This document shows, piece by piece, positions 47,341-59,876 of a stretch of 64,000 nt of DNA. Under the pieces are notes generated by a model. That model saw only the letters and a program-made list of their open reading frames with translations. It had not been told where the DNA came from and did no database searches. Each line of letters starts with the position of its first letter. Position 1 is the first letter of the stretch. The stretch is from Puccinellia tenuiflora (taxonomy: Eukaryota; Streptophyta; Magnoliopsida; Poales; Poaceae), in NCBI GenBank assembly GCA_012064385.1, contig QRDG01000846.1:186001-250000 (forward strand). The letters run 5' to 3'. The position numbers and the translations under genes were made by a program.

Positions 47341-50300
47341 AAGGCATAATACAAATACCACAACGTGTAGATTCACAGTAATTTGCAGGTTCAAAAATGA
47401 AAGTAATATGTAGGTTCCAAGATCACAGTACAATATGACAGTAAATCACAGTATTATTCAGCATTCAAATACATCAAAACAACAAAATATTACGAGTGAC
47501 TAGCTAACTAGAAGAGTCTCAGGTCCGTCTCGCAGAACCTAGGTCCCAGCCTCCCTCAATCACAGGCTGATAATCATTAACATCACACATAGGACAATCT
47601 AAAATACACAAGACAATCCAAAAATATTCACACAGTATATGGTGCCAGCCAAATCGATATGTCCAGACTTCCACTTCATAGTCCTCAGGATCATTAGCTA
47701 CTTGTGCATCTCCATTCTTTGACACTACAAGAAAACTGAAGGAAATTCAGTGGTATGGTGTTGACTGCTAGTTCACTTGTCAAACAAACTAGCTAGCAAA
47801 AATGATAAACAAACTAGCAAGTTAAACAAACATATGGCCTCATAAAAGAAAAAAACTAACCCTGACCACTGATCAAGTCCTAGAATCAGAACAAATAGGC
47901 AGTGACAATATCCAGAGGCAATAGAACTACAAGGGTGAGCCGTCAATTATACATGCATCAACACAACTGGACATCAATTAGGTCGTCGGCTCAAAGGTAG
48001 AAGCAGAAATAGCCATGGCATGGCCCTGGTACCTCAAAAGTAGAGGAGCTCAAGCGCTGAAGCAAAGCTCACCAAAGAGAATAAGTAGCCGACGACGAGA
48101 GAGCACCACGGTTGCAGCGTGGTGAGTCGAGGTAGTCAACGCCAGGGGCCAGCCGAGCCTACCACCGCACGCGGGGCACGAGAGACCATGGCTAGCACAG
48201 CAACATGAGAGCCGCCGGGGCCGTTGCTAGAACGAAATAGTACAAAAGAGAGAAAAATGTTATTGATCATTGATGAGTAGTAATATGCATCGAAGGTGAC
48301 ACATAGCAACCAAGAAAAGAACATATATAAACTTCAGCTAAAAGGCAAAATGTTCATAATTCTGAACTAAATAGCACATATATGAAGTATGGATACATGA
48401 TTCTCCTAGCTAAGAATAATTGGAGGTATTGCAAACCAGAAACAGCCAAGGTTATACCATGGAGACCATCATGTGTTCAAGTTCTCGTTAAGTGAGAAAA
48501 GGACATAGCTTATTCTTAATCAACAATTACACAGACTTAAAAATAAATAATGATCATTTCGGGCACTGACATGCATTCGTAGGTTAACAGCAAAATAATA
48601 AAGCATATAGGAGCGTTAGCATAGCTATCACAATCCATAACTGAAAATGAAAGGTAGCAGGCTTCCAAATTTCAATTGGTGCTTGCATATAGAATTATAA
48701 ACACCACAATAACACATATCAAGGACATTGGTGCTTCCCAATTCCATATCTACTTACTCTTCAATAGATCAAGGACATTGACAACCATTAGAAAACACAC
48801 GGAAACATTGATACACCGGTGTTACTTTCAATAGATTAAGAGGGGATCATTACTTATTTGGAAACATTGAACTATGACATGCTTAAATATGTGTCATGGT
48901 GTCGTGATTGCAACTGCCAAATTAGTTACTTACACAATGCCGGTATATGAAAAACATACAATCATGAATGCATGTTACTACACATTGATTACTATTCTGA
49001 TGAAACAAATTAGTTGCAAGACTATAGCTGTCAGCCTGTCAGATTCGAAAATATACTTCACAGAAACTAGCATGACAAATGATGTATATATCTAGATCTA
49101 GAAGAAATAATGCAATAAATATACTTCACCTATCAAGGAATGCAATAATGATCAAGCCCATGAGCATATACATATGTGCTGACTAGCTATGACAAAGCAG
49201 TCTGTATGTGACTTTAATTTTAAAACAAGTTACAAGACCTTTACAAGCTCGCCTTATACAACACTATCATTGACGCAAAAATATCTTGCAGAGTTCAAAC
49301 ATGACAAATGAAACAAAATAAACTCTACATGGTTCAGATATATTTAACTAGTTCTATTTAGCAAAATAAACTGAATGGTGAGATGAATATTATTCAGAGA
49401 AGAAGCATTGTAACAGATTGTCACTATGATAGCTGCAGAAATAGTAAAGCATTTTTTGCACAATGATATAGAAATTGGACATGCACACGCACACACCTGG
49501 AGATCAATGCATTACGGAACCACTCAGATTGTACTACCGATAAACTGTATATATTGTATTGTATTTAAAGAAGCTAGCTTGCATATATTGTATTTGATGG
49601 TTTGAAATTCATCATAAAACCACACCAGAAATGTTTGATTACAGCAGACTTTTTTTCTGATTGGGACAAAAATAACTTCACCTTCTTATGGATAACTGAA
49701 AGGCTAAATTATGTCAGACACAAACTATACATATGTTTGTTCATTGATTGTGTATTGATCAAGGTGCAATATTAGGAAATATATACGAAAACACACAACA
49801 CGGCAATAATGAAAAAAATGTGATGCTAGCAATAAAGTGAAACAGACTAACCATGAACAATAATCAATACGTCACATTATATCATGAACAAGACTAAACA
49901 AAGAAAACAAACTTGGCCCCTAGTGATAATACCGTCACAAGACATTTGGAAATATCAAAGCACAACTGGAGGAGACAAACTAGAACAACATTTTCTAAAT
50001 TTGCTGGCCAGCCTTAAGTACAATACAAATAGGATAGGCCTACTCATATTACATTGGAGAGCATCTATAGCATATAGAAATCATGCTCTAACAGGATGCT
50101 AATGTCAATCATGGCTTCCTTTCAGGACTATGGTGCCTTACCAGATCACAATTTTCAGTAGACCAAATAATAGCATTCACCAACAAGTGCATATGCAACA
50201 ATGATCTGAATCTTCACTAGACCAAATAACAAAATTCACCAACAGGTGCACATCTAACAATGATTTCAGTGAACGATGCAGAAAAGCAAAGGATTCCTAA

Positions 50301-51470
50301 TGAAAACAGTCGAATCGTTACAATCAACACACACAACTACTATTCCATATGTTTATATATATGCTCAATCAATTAAACCATATACTTAACTTCAATTCAC
50401 AGGTGAACAATTAGGCATGATTCAGAAGCAATATTTTAAAAAAAGGAATTAATCAAGTATTTCCTGTGATGTTTCAGCAACAACATAATCAACTAAATCA
50501 GCGCTACGAATCTTGAGTGTGCAACACTGTCAATGTCAGTTAGCACAATCATTAAGAATTTAAACCATCTGGAGTTAAAGGCCGACTACAACTAAACACA
50601 AGCAGCTCACTAGAAGTCTAGAACTGCTGCAATTTACCGTATGAAGAAGCTAAACATGACATGAAATCACTCTGACTACACCAGCATTTCAACCAAAAAT
50701 CAACAAATAATATACAGAGTTCTACAAAAATCTGTGCCTTCACCTACATATCAAGTGGAGGGACCACAAAGAGACTAAGATAGTGCCCCATTTAAACTTT
50801 GGTTTTGCACTGGACCATGTACACTCAATCCAGTATCCACTCTAGACGGAAATTAGAATGATAAGCATGATTACTTCGTCAATGACATTGTTCAACTATA
50901 TCTGAGATATTGACAAAGCGTATATTAACCTCCCGTCAAGGACATACTATATTGTACAAAAGTTTAAGCATGTGAAGCTGTTAATCAACCCAATGAGCAA
51001 TTGCACAAATTGTTGTCCATGAGCCTCTCAATATGTAGGACAAAAGTTGCAGATGTTATAAGGGTAAACTCTGAAACATTCTATTGTGGCACTGTAGAAT
51101 AAAATTAAACAATTGCCAATACAACCTACCCATGAGGCCATGAGTACTTTAGCCTAGGATATCAGTGAGCAAATAGACACACTGCGGAAGAGGAAACACA
51201 CGATTCATAATAATATTGGTAGCAATCAGTGCATGCAAAAAATGATGAGAAAAATCCATCAGCTCCCTTTTTAAATTGGTGCTAGCAATCGGTGCATGCA
51301 ATCAAGTTTGTTGTTACAATGAGTGTGTGTACCAACTAATAAGTCACATTCTACAGTACAAACATAACAACAAACACATGATCTGCAACACTTCTCGACA
51401 AATCATACTTGGTGCCAGTGCTCATGAACGACTACACGGTCAATTCACAGCAGAGATTTCCAAAAGCAAA
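47341..51470. other. AT-rich interior of the CACTA element
   Basis: No long frames. A minus-strand frame at 47725-47519 (MSKNGDAQVANDPEDYEVEV, then Trp/Cys/Tyr-rich) could be a terminal exon of a captured or transposon-borne transcript, but no family is recognised. Confidence 0.45.
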
Positions 51471-51473
51471 GCA

Positions 51474-52300
51474 TTAACAGTGGAAGAGGGGGGACTTGCC
51501 AGATCCGCGCGGCTCGTCGATTAGAGGGGTCGATGCTTGGGGGCATGCGGTGGAGCTACCAGAACGACTTCGTAGGATCCATGTGGAGAACTCCACCATT
51601 GGTGACGAGGATGCCGCGCCTCCTACCGCGTCGGAACGAAGCCGACCATCGACGGGGTGGTGAACAGGGGCGGCAGAGAAGGCGCCTTCGACACCCATCG
51701 CATCCATGGCGCGGTCGAGGACCACCGCTGGTCGGCGCAGGTCACACAGATCCTGACCAGGAGGCGGAGGCGCAAGGGCCAGAGGTCGCGAGAGCGCCAT
51801 CGGGAGAGCTGCGGCAGGGGTTGAAGCGACGGCTGAGACCGACATCGGGGAGGCTAGGGTTTGGAGGTGGGAGTAGAGTAATGGTCGGGCTAGATCATAC
51901 TGAACGGGCGCGTCCACGCTCTGTAATTTCCTCTCCTCGGCAGGCTCTGCTGCCCGCGCCACCCGCCCTGAACCAGGAGGCGGAGGCGCAAGGGCCAGAG
52001 GCCGCGGGACTCGTCAGGCTCTGCTGCCCGCATGGCCGTATGGCCGTAGGAGGCCGCCGCCACCGCGCTTGACATTTCCTCGCGGGAGGCGCCGCATAGG
52101 AGGCCTCCGCCGTCACGCTGGTCATGCGCCTCGCGGGAGGCGCCCGTGCCACCTTGTCGCAGTCGTCGCGCGAGGCGCCGCCGTCGGAAGGAGAGAGAGG
52201 CGAGAGGGAGATAGAGATGCGAGGCGAGACTTTGACGACGGGGAGAAAACGTATGGCGGAAAATGAATAGCGATGTACTGCGTGGGGCCCACCCAACATG
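51474..52300 (-). other. GC-rich block, possible first exon(s) within the CACTA element
   Basis: Composition changes sharply to GC-rich. On minus a frame of 162 codons (51962-51474) is Ala/Pro/Ser-rich. On plus a frame of 179 codons (51533-52072) is Arg/Gly/Pro-rich. Neither shows a known domain. A passage of about 35 bases (ggaggcggaggcgcaagggc and neighbours) is directly repeated at 51760 and 51976, and cctcgcgggaggcgcc at about 52078 and 52130. It could be a captured host 5' exon and promoter. No function is claimed. Confidence 0.3.
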
Positions 52301-52489
52301 GTTTCACGGGAGCAGAGACGTGCGTGTCGACCCGGAGTCAGCGGATTAGTGACGCCGACACGTGATTAGTTGTACACTTCAACAAATCTGATACATTCTC
52401 TATACATCCTCAGCATCCTCAGCAGCGAGACAAATACCTTTAATAAACATTGATGGTATGAAATAAATCTAAAATGGTCAAATTAGTGA

Positions 52490-52800
52490 AGGCACTTTGA
52501 AAAGTGCCTTAAATGGTTAAACTATTGAAGGCAATTTGGGAAGTGCCTCAAATAGTTAACCTTTTAAGGCACTTTCAAAGAAGTGCCTTCAATAATATTT
52601 GCCTACATCATATTAAATGCCTCATAGAAAAATATATTGAGGCATTTTTGCTAAGTGCCTCTAATGTTATATTTTTGGAGGCATTTTCAAAAACTGCCTT
52701 TAATTAACATATTATTTGAGGCACTACTTAGTGCCTTTAAAACTAATCATTTGAGGCAGTTTAAAAAAATGCCTTCTTCAAAATGCCTTTAAAACTAGGA
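52490..52800. repeat. Right subterminal repeat array of the CACTA element
   Basis: About nine degenerate copies of the same palindromic unit (gaggcactt with aagtgcct), more diverged than on the left and with spacing of about 30-40 bases. Confidence 0.8.
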
Positions 52801-52815
52801 CGTGAGGTAGTGGCT

Positions 52816-54417
52816 ATGCGCATATCCGATGTTGTTGCACGCGTCAAATCCCAAATCAAATCCCAAATTAATAAACAATTCTACACTTTATTTATTCATT
52901 CTCTAGAAAAAATCCACACGCGCACAAACCGGTACCTCCCGAGCTGCACGCGCACGGACCGATACCTCCCGAGCTGCACGTGAGGTGACTCGGGAGGTGT
53001 TCTGGATCGCCACCGCCAAGTCTTCCTGCCCTCCTCTCCCATCACCGATGCCGGAGAAGGCCGGTAACGGTTGATGGCGACGACAATGGCGGGGCGCCGC
53101 TTTTCCCCATACTCTGTTTTACTGGTGCCCTTCCAATGACAAGTCTCTCCCGCGCCACGTCTCCAGTTTCTCGGGCCTTGTGTGTTCCGCCCGCATCCGC
53201 GGGCTATGGAGGAGGCCCAGTCGGTCCTTCGACGGACAAACTAGCCTTGTGTGCACGACCAGGCGTGATTCCTCGTGATGGTGCCTCCCAGATGTCACGC
53301 ATTGTTGCCATCCCAATGGATGACATGCGTCATGCTCCACTCCTCCTGTACTTCCTGATCCATCGTGCCATGGCCCCGATAAGGTCTCGGATGACGTGGT
53401 ACTTTCGTCGAGAGCCGCGAGACATGTTACGTCGGCATCATTGGGTACGTTGACCATGACAATACAGTATTGTCGCAATTACAAAGGAGCCGAGGTGGGA
53501 AATTCAAGGCGGTTCAATGAAATGGGCAAGGTTATACTGGAGAAAGCTCCATTTTTACGGAGTAGCTCGCTTTGCATGGGCATGGTTTTAGTCGTGTGGC
53601 AATGTCCACGTCAATACCGTGCTTGTGTGTGGCTATCCCGATCTGTGTTTGCAATGGATGGGGAGAAGACGACGCTCGTTGTGTGAACGCGGTTTTGTTT
53701 GGGTGACATTGCCATCTCAAAACCGTCCGTGCGAGTTGGCTGAACCTGACTGGTTGTGCTTGCAGCTGGATTCTCAGCAAGTGGAGACGGTAACACGAAA
53801 TGAGTTGTGTTTTGGTGGTGCTCGGTGGAGATCTTTGGTCTGACTTTAGTTTATATCGGGGACGACGGTGGCGCTCGTGCACTGTTCCGTTCCTAGAGGC
53901 ATCACTTTCGGAGAACATTTTTCGTAGTACGGGTATTGTGAATGGTGATGCTTGCGGCGAGTCGTTGTGTGTTTCAGCAAGAATTTTTTGTTGGCTGTGT
54001 ACATCTTTAATGCCTCGACTAGTCGACTAGCTCTTGGTATTAGAAAGCCAGGCTTGTGGCGGCGCATGCAGGACAGCGGGAGGCGGCGGCAACGAACCTC
54101 GCTCGCACCAAACGCTGTCAACATCGGCCCGGTCGGCCGGTGCGCACGCAGGGACGCAGGCGAAAAGACCCACGCACCGTGCACCGTGCACTCACCTACC
54201 CAAGCACGCGATCCGAACGCGCGGCCGGCGAGATCGGTCGGTGTACGTAGGCCATACTCGCAGCGAGGCACCGAGGAATCCCGATCTTGCCCTCGCGCAC
54301 GGCGTGCTGACCAGTGGGGCCAGGCCATCTTCGGCGTGGCAGGCAGGGTTTCACTGAAACCCAAGAAGATTCTGATCCCAGCCGCACTGGGTAGCCAGTC
54401 AGTAGTCCCAGGCCCCC
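52816..54417. other. No gene recognised; upstream of the MYB gene
   Basis: A 31-base unit containing cggtacctcccgagctgca is tandemly duplicated at about 52918-52980. Open frames at 53119-54454 lack motifs and overlap on both strands, as in GC-rich non-coding sequence. Confidence 0.4.
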
Positions 54418-54424
54418 TATTTAT
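54418..54424 (+). promoter_or_regulatory. Candidate TATA box of the MYB gene
   Basis: The word tatttat lies 98 bases before the start codon at 54516, in otherwise GC-rich sequence. It is the only TATA-like word in the last 150 bases. Confidence 0.45.
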
Positions 54425-54515
54425 GTCGCTTGTATCACTGGACTTGGCCGTCACTCTTCATCAGTAGCTGCTATAGCTTTCCCAAGCAAGCGAGCCTCCC
54501 TCCCTGAACCCGAGG

Positions 54516-56361
54516 ATGGGGCGATCGCCCTGCTGCGAGAAGGAGGCCGGGCTGAAGAAGGGGCCGTGGACGCCGGAGGAGGACCAGAAGCTGCTCGCGC
54601 ACATCGACCAGCACGGCCACGGCTGCTGGCGCTCGCTGCCCGCCAAGGCCGGTCAGTGATCAGCTCCCTGTCGGTCCCTCCATGGAAGAAACTTATCATA
54701 ATCTTTTTGGTTTCGGCAGCTTTGTTCATTCGTGCGTGTGTGTTCAGGTCTGCGGCGTTGCGGCAAGAGCTGCCGGCTCCGGTGGACCAACTACCTGCGG
54801 CCGGACATCAAGAGGGGCAAGTTCACCCTCCAGGAGGAGCAGACCATCATCCAGCTCCACGCGCTACTCGGCAACAGGTGACTGACCCATTTCATCCATC
54901 ATGCAGATCAGGCACTTTTGCTATCTCTCTGAATTTTCGAAGCCGATCGACCAACTTTGCAAGAAACCACGCACGCATTAATTTGCTAACTCATGCCGCA
55001 TTGCGCACTCTTTTTTCCCCCCCTCACTCTCTCTCCCATCTGGAATGAACAAGGCAGGAGAGCTTGATGGAAACAGTAGAAGATGTAACCAACCTTACCC
55101 AGCCGAAGAACACAGCTCATTTGCATACCTTTTACCTCTGACAACCCATACAGGACAGTACTAGTCCCCTAATGTACTGTCACAAAAATCATCACAGGGT
55201 AAGTAAAAACGAGAGATCTTCTTCGTCTTATTACTACGTGTTGTGTAAGTAACACAGTTGGGTTGGTTAGTCACGTTTGCATTAAAAGCAGCAGAGACCC
55301 CTTGCTAGCTAGCTTCGCTGTGATGTGGCTCACCATCCATGTCTGTCAGGGATTTGGACCATCGTCCGTCCTGTCATCTTGACTTGCTATTCGCACACCA
55401 TTCCCTCCCATCTCTGTCGGTACTGTGTCTGTACCACGCGCGTACGCCTTCAATCACGCCGGCCTCTCACCACACTCACCTCTAATCATTTACGCACACA
55501 CCATCGCTTCGCACTCCAGATTCATGGTGTCGCGTAGTAGTAACTAAAGAGAGGTAAAATGAGATATATACTACTGGTAGGTATGTATGTACCCATCCGT
55601 ACTTCGTGTAAGTAACTGTATGTTCTCCTTCCCTGATCTCCAGGTGGTCGGCGATCGCCACGCACCTGCCCAAGCGCACGGACAACGAGATCAAGAACTA
55701 CTGGAACACGCACCTCAAGAAGCGGCTCGCCAAGATGGGCATCGACCCCGTCACGCACAAGCCCCGCGCCGACGACACGGGCGCCGCCGGCTCCGGCGCG
55801 GCGCGCTCCAGGGTCGTCGCCGCGCACCTCAGCCACACGGCGCAGTGGGAGAGCGCGCGGCTCGAGGCCGAGGCGCGCCTGGCGCGCGAGGCCAAGCTCA
55901 GGGCTCTCGCCTCGCCGCCGCTGCCCGCGTCCAGCGTCCTCGACTCGCCGACCTCCACGCTGAGCTTCTCCGAGAGCGCGCTGTTCGCCGGTGCGTCCTC
56001 CCACGACATGCACGGCGTCGCGCGCGCATCAGTCCAGCGGCCCCCGCAGTCGTACAGTGAAGCGTGCGAAGAGGCCAACCACTTCGGCGGCGCCGCCGAG
56101 CCGGGGTTCGTCGTGGGAGCCGGGACGTTGGCCAGTGTGCTTCTCGGCTGTCCTGTCGCCGCCGGCATAGAACAACAAAGGCTCGTGGCAACCTTGTCAG
56201 ATGCCGCCGGCGATGAACAGAATGAGGATGGGGAGGAGGAGGACAAGGGCTACTGGAGCAGCATACTGAACATGGTCAACTCCTCCGTCTCCTCGTCGTT
56301 GACCTCCGAGGTGGTGACGGACCCCGTCATGTACTTGCCTCCGGCGACGGGAGGGTTCTGA
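54516..56361 (+). CDS. R2R3-MYB transcription factor, MIXTA-like (subgroup 9, MYB16/MYB106 type)
   Basis: Exons 54516-54651, 54748-54877 and 55644-56361 give 327 residues without a break. Exon 2 has 130 bases and both introns lie where typical R2R3-MYB genes have them; intron 2 is long (766 bases). R2 begins GLKKGPWTPEEDQKLLAHI with its Trp set, and R3 contains LLGNRWSAIATHLPKRTDNE with Phe for the first Trp. The bHLH-binding signature is absent. After R3, GIDPVTHKP and the subgroup 9 motif AQWESARLEAEARL (residues 155-168) identify the MIXTA-like class. Such nuclear factors control epidermal cell outgrowth, cuticle and wax genes in other plants; the role here is inferred from family. The C-terminus is acidic, with YWSSILNMVNSS, a possible activation region. 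Confidence 0.94.
54878..55643 (+). other. Long intron 2 of the MYB gene
   Basis: 766 bases between donor AACAG/GTGACT and acceptor ctccag/GTGG. It is pyrimidine-rich with no recognisable inserted element. The standard position within the R3 repeat (inside the Arg codon before WSAIA) supports the model. Confidence 0.85.
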
Positions 56362-56866
56362 ATGTTGAAGGCACCTAGCTAACCTGCTGCATGCCACTCA
56401 CAATGATCTAGGGGCAAGTGCTAACGTTAATTTTCAGCGTGTTGTTAGGTTCATTTCGACATCTATGGTTTATTTGTGTGAAATAAGTTGTACTGATTTA
56501 GTTTTGTTTATCTGCGTTACCGGATCATGTTAGTTTGGTCAAGAAATTAGAAATTAAGAATAGTGTAAATCGTCTAGCAGTAATACCTGTTAATTAGTAT
56601 CCCCTAAAGATCTCCGTGTGGATAGAAGGACGCTCTGATTTCATTGATGTCGAAAGGGAAAAACAATATAGAGTTTCTGTAAAAGGATCTACGTAAAATG
56701 AAACACATAATTAAAATGCTATCGGATTTCATTTGTCCTATGAAGTGAATGGGGCCGGTCCTGAGATTTCAAAAACCCGGGGGCGTAAGTAGAATCCGAG
56801 ATCCCTTAGGATAATTAATTTTAATATATGTATGTACGAAATGTTATCAGTAAGGACTTATGGTGT
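56362..56866. other. MYB 3' flank
   Basis: AT-rich 3' untranslated-like sequence follows the stop. No gene is seen. The last 15 bases are the left copy of the target duplication of the short retroelement tail. Confidence 0.5.
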
Positions 56867-56925
56867 TTTAATAAAAAGCTGCATGCATCAATCGATGCAG
56901 AGGCAGGGTACCCCATTTCGAAAAA
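56867..56925 (+). mobile_element. 59-bp 5'-truncated LINE/SINE tail with 15-bp target duplication
   Basis: The insertion ends in gatgcagaggcagggtac and ccccatttcg followed by an A run, the kind of 3' tail common in Triticeae LINE/SINE elements. It is flanked by perfect copies of aaggacttatggtgt (56852-56866 and 56926-56940). Confidence 0.78.
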
Positions 56926-57039
56926 AAGGACTTATGGTGTATCCAAAAGCAATATTTATCAAATAATATATACATCTTATCTCATAAAAATCATTTTTAC
57001 GCTCCTAGATGCACAATGATAAAATCAATATCACTCTCG

Positions 57040-58330
57040 TACAAAAAAGAAATTTAGACATAAGGCTCAAAGAGCCCGGCTTTAAATTAATAAAGCCACA
57101 CGGCCACAGTAGTACAGAGATCGGACATGCTGGGAGTATCAACTTACAAATGAAGCACAAGAGAGAAATAGAACGCCTAAAGAAAACGAGGAGAAAGACT
57201 ACACCAAGCACCGACTGAAAAGAAAATTAAGTGCCATAGGCCTTATATCTTCACCCTCTGCGAGCTGAAGATCAAAGGACGTTGCCGGATCAAGCCACCG
57301 CCTTCACAAGCCGGAGATGCACGACAAGCAAAATAGACTACGACGGTGGAACCCAAAGCCATGGCAAAAGCCGAGAGAAACAGAGTTTAACAGGGGATCA
57401 ACATCTCTCTCGGTCCGACGGGATCCGAAAAGGAAGATGGACAAGGAAAAGCATGTGGGTTTGCACTACTCTGACAAGCTTGGCAGCAGAGTGGGCCGCT
57501 CGTGCACAAATCCCCAGAAAAACCCACTACAGTCAATGTTGCACCTCACTGGCATCAGTCCACAACCCGAAGAAATCGCCTCGAGGCCACCCTCTTCGTG
57601 AAGCACAGCCGACGAACCCGGTAGCCAACTCCTCCGACACACACGACCACCCACCTTGACTAGCGGAAACCCTGCGCCTGATCTGGAGGAACCAGAACGG
57701 GACACCCACACGTCGCCTGCATGGAGCACGACCCTCAGCCGTCTGTCGGCGACGACCAACCTGCAACAGGCATGTTCGGCCCGCTACTGCACCATACAGC
57801 AGCGCGCACCGGCCACACACACACCACGGGAGGCCTCCTGTCGAGCTGCTGCACCACACTGGTGCAAAGGCAGCCGTTGGCCCAGATCTGTCGGAGAGGT
57901 CCGGCGGTGGCCCGAAGAGTACAAGAGTCGGCGACCCACCGCCAGATCTTTATTGGAGGAGGATTTGGCTATGCGGTAGACGTTGAATCGACCCGACGGC
58001 AAGGGAGAAGGTGACAATGACGAGGGGTGTAGCGAGGAGGAGCGGGGGAGGAGCAGCCAGTCGCCACCACGGGAAGGACGAGCCCCACCAACGATGACGC
58101 GGGAGCCCAGCGCGTCGGCTTCCCTTCGAGGCACCATACTGAGACCTGAGAAGCAGGACCCGCCTCCCCCTTCACAGGCTCCTCATGGCTTTGACCGGCG
58201 GAGACCTCTGGGGGCGACGAGGGGGCGAAGCAGGGGCGGGCGTGGCGGCGCCGGTAGATCTAGGGTTTCCCCCCCCCCCCCCCCCCCGGTCGCCTGGAGG
58301 AGGCGACGCAAGAAGCAGGGGGAAGGGATA
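57040..58330 (-). mobile_element. Probable LINE remnant, deleted copy
   Basis: On minus the sequence starts GC-rich near 58330 (a C/G run at about 58270-58289, then aaaccctagatctaccggcg), resembling a LINE 5' leader. It ends near 57040-57110 with tttattaatttaaagccggg, resembling a LINE 3' end. No endonuclease or reverse transcriptase frame is present between them. Assignment is by resemblance only. Confidence 0.4.
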
Positions 58331-58902
58331 GAGTAAGTCATAAGCATATACTAAATAATATCCAACGAACAATATACTAATATGTCCTTTGCTTTGCTAT
58401 CAAGATTACTTCTGTTTACCTAGTTACATATCAATAGTAACTGGTTTTAGGTCAAGTAGCAGATTCTAAATTCTGTAGAAGATGGATTAAAAGTGTGCCA
58501 TGCTGACTCAATTTGGTATCATCTGCGTCAACTTCAAACTTGTCTTATGTAGGTCCCCATTTTAGATAAATATTACTTTGTTTCTTCACAAGAACTATCG
58601 TCAACTCGTCTGGATTTCTTGATCGACCGTGTTAGTCTTCAGAAGTCTGTCAAGGGACCCGCTCCATTTTTGTATAAAATAATTTATTTGTGTTTCCTTT
58701 TTTTTCTCGTGGTTGAATGCACACTTTCTGTACTACAGCTGCTGTAAAAATTTGAAGACAATTAGTAAGCGAATTAGGGCACTGACTACTCATACAAAGA
58801 AAATTAGATGACATCAGGACTCATGAGATCTTTTCTAGAGACCGAGCGATGGTAGTTGGGTCGGCATCCATTATCAAATGAACCAGCATCGTCGTGATGA
58901 GG
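58331..58902. other. No gene recognised
   Basis: AT-rich sequence without long frames or repeats that I can see. Confidence 0.5.
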
Positions 58903-59830
58903 TGTAACATCCCAATTATCTCGATTTTTAATTTTTTTTTACAAAATAAAAAACCTTTTAAGAAAATTGCTATGTTACATGAATTAAATAAGTTTGATAT
59001 GATTTTTCAAAATATTGTTTTTAATTTAAATTAATCATTTTGAATTAAATATTTGGTTTTGGGATTTTAGGGGTGAAGTTCCCAATAAAAGTATTTTCTA
59101 GATTTTCTCTATAGAGAAATTCCATTACTAAATATCAATTGATTTATCCTAAAATAAAAACCATTTCTTTTCTTCTTAGGCTGAATGGGTCGAATCTCCC
59201 TAAGCCCATCTGCCTTTTCCTTTTTCTTTTATTCCTTACCAGGCCGAATTTCCGGGCCAAATTTGTTGGCCCATTCTCTCCACTTAGGCCGGCACAGCAC
59301 GAGGCGCACGAGGCCCAACCTCGGTCAGTCGACCGAGTCGATCGATCGATCGGTTCGTTCCTGGAAATGTGCTGTTTCCATTCTTTTCAAACTAACCTAC
59401 CTTCAAATTTCGGCACCATATTTCAAGTTCCGTTTGTCTTGACTTGTCCGTATTTCAAGAAGCTTCCCACCACGACCTAAACCCCTATAAATACCTCCAC
59501 AGTCGCAGTCCTCCTTTTCTAATGTTGAAACCCTAATTTTAGCTCTCGTTTTCAATCTTTTTCTCCCCACGATTCTATACTTAGTTGTTGGCTTTCGGGC
59601 TCTTCGCGAAAGTTGTAGATTTCGTCGATATTTTCCATCCCAAGAAAGCTCACCTTTTTCATCCACGATATCCAGAGAATTTCTCTTTGCAGGTTTTCAG
59701 ATATTTTAAAGGTTTGTTTACATCTGAGTTCTATTTGGAGTTATTGTATTTTATTTGCATCTTTATATTAGTGTATGCGTAACTACGACGTGTCGATTGT
59801 AACTATGGGAGAAGTACCAAGGGGCAGGTA
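58903..59830 (+). mobile_element. Possible solo LTR or LTR fragment
   Basis: Starts TGTAACATCCCAATTATC, a start used by many grass LTRs. It contains a TATA box (ctataaata, about 59486-59494) followed by gaaaccctaat-type leader sequence. No target duplication and no clear CA end could be fixed, so the right border is approximate. Confidence 0.35.
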
Positions 59831-59876
59831 CAAGTGAATATAAATATATCTCTAGAGCAGGGCAACTTATATAATT

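Larger units (their letters stand above)
46854..52812. mobile_element. Non-autonomous CACTA transposon (5,959 bp) with GCT target duplication
   Basis: Starts CACTACATTACAGACTTG at 46854 and ends with the complement of CACTACCTCACGTCCTAG at 52812. The three-base duplication GCT lies at 46851-46853 and 52813-52815. Both subterminal zones (46920-47340 and 52490-52800) are arrays of short palindromes built on gaggcactttnnagtgcctc. The interior has no transposase-like frame. It holds an AT-rich body and a GC-rich block near the right end. CACTA ends, three-base duplication and subterminal arrays together are diagnostic for the superfamily; the element needs transposase from elsewhere. Confidence 0.88.

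Noticed and set aside
53119..54454. Several frames of 100-200 codons on both strands upstream of the MYB gene
   Set aside because: No domain, mutual overlap and no splice support; treated as non-coding.
55522..56246. Frames of 97-182 codons antisense to MYB exon 3
   Set aside because: Shadows of GC-rich exon 3; no motifs.
57262..58137. Overlapping 90-125-codon frames
   Set aside because: They differ in strand and frame without motifs, within a probable LINE leader remnant.
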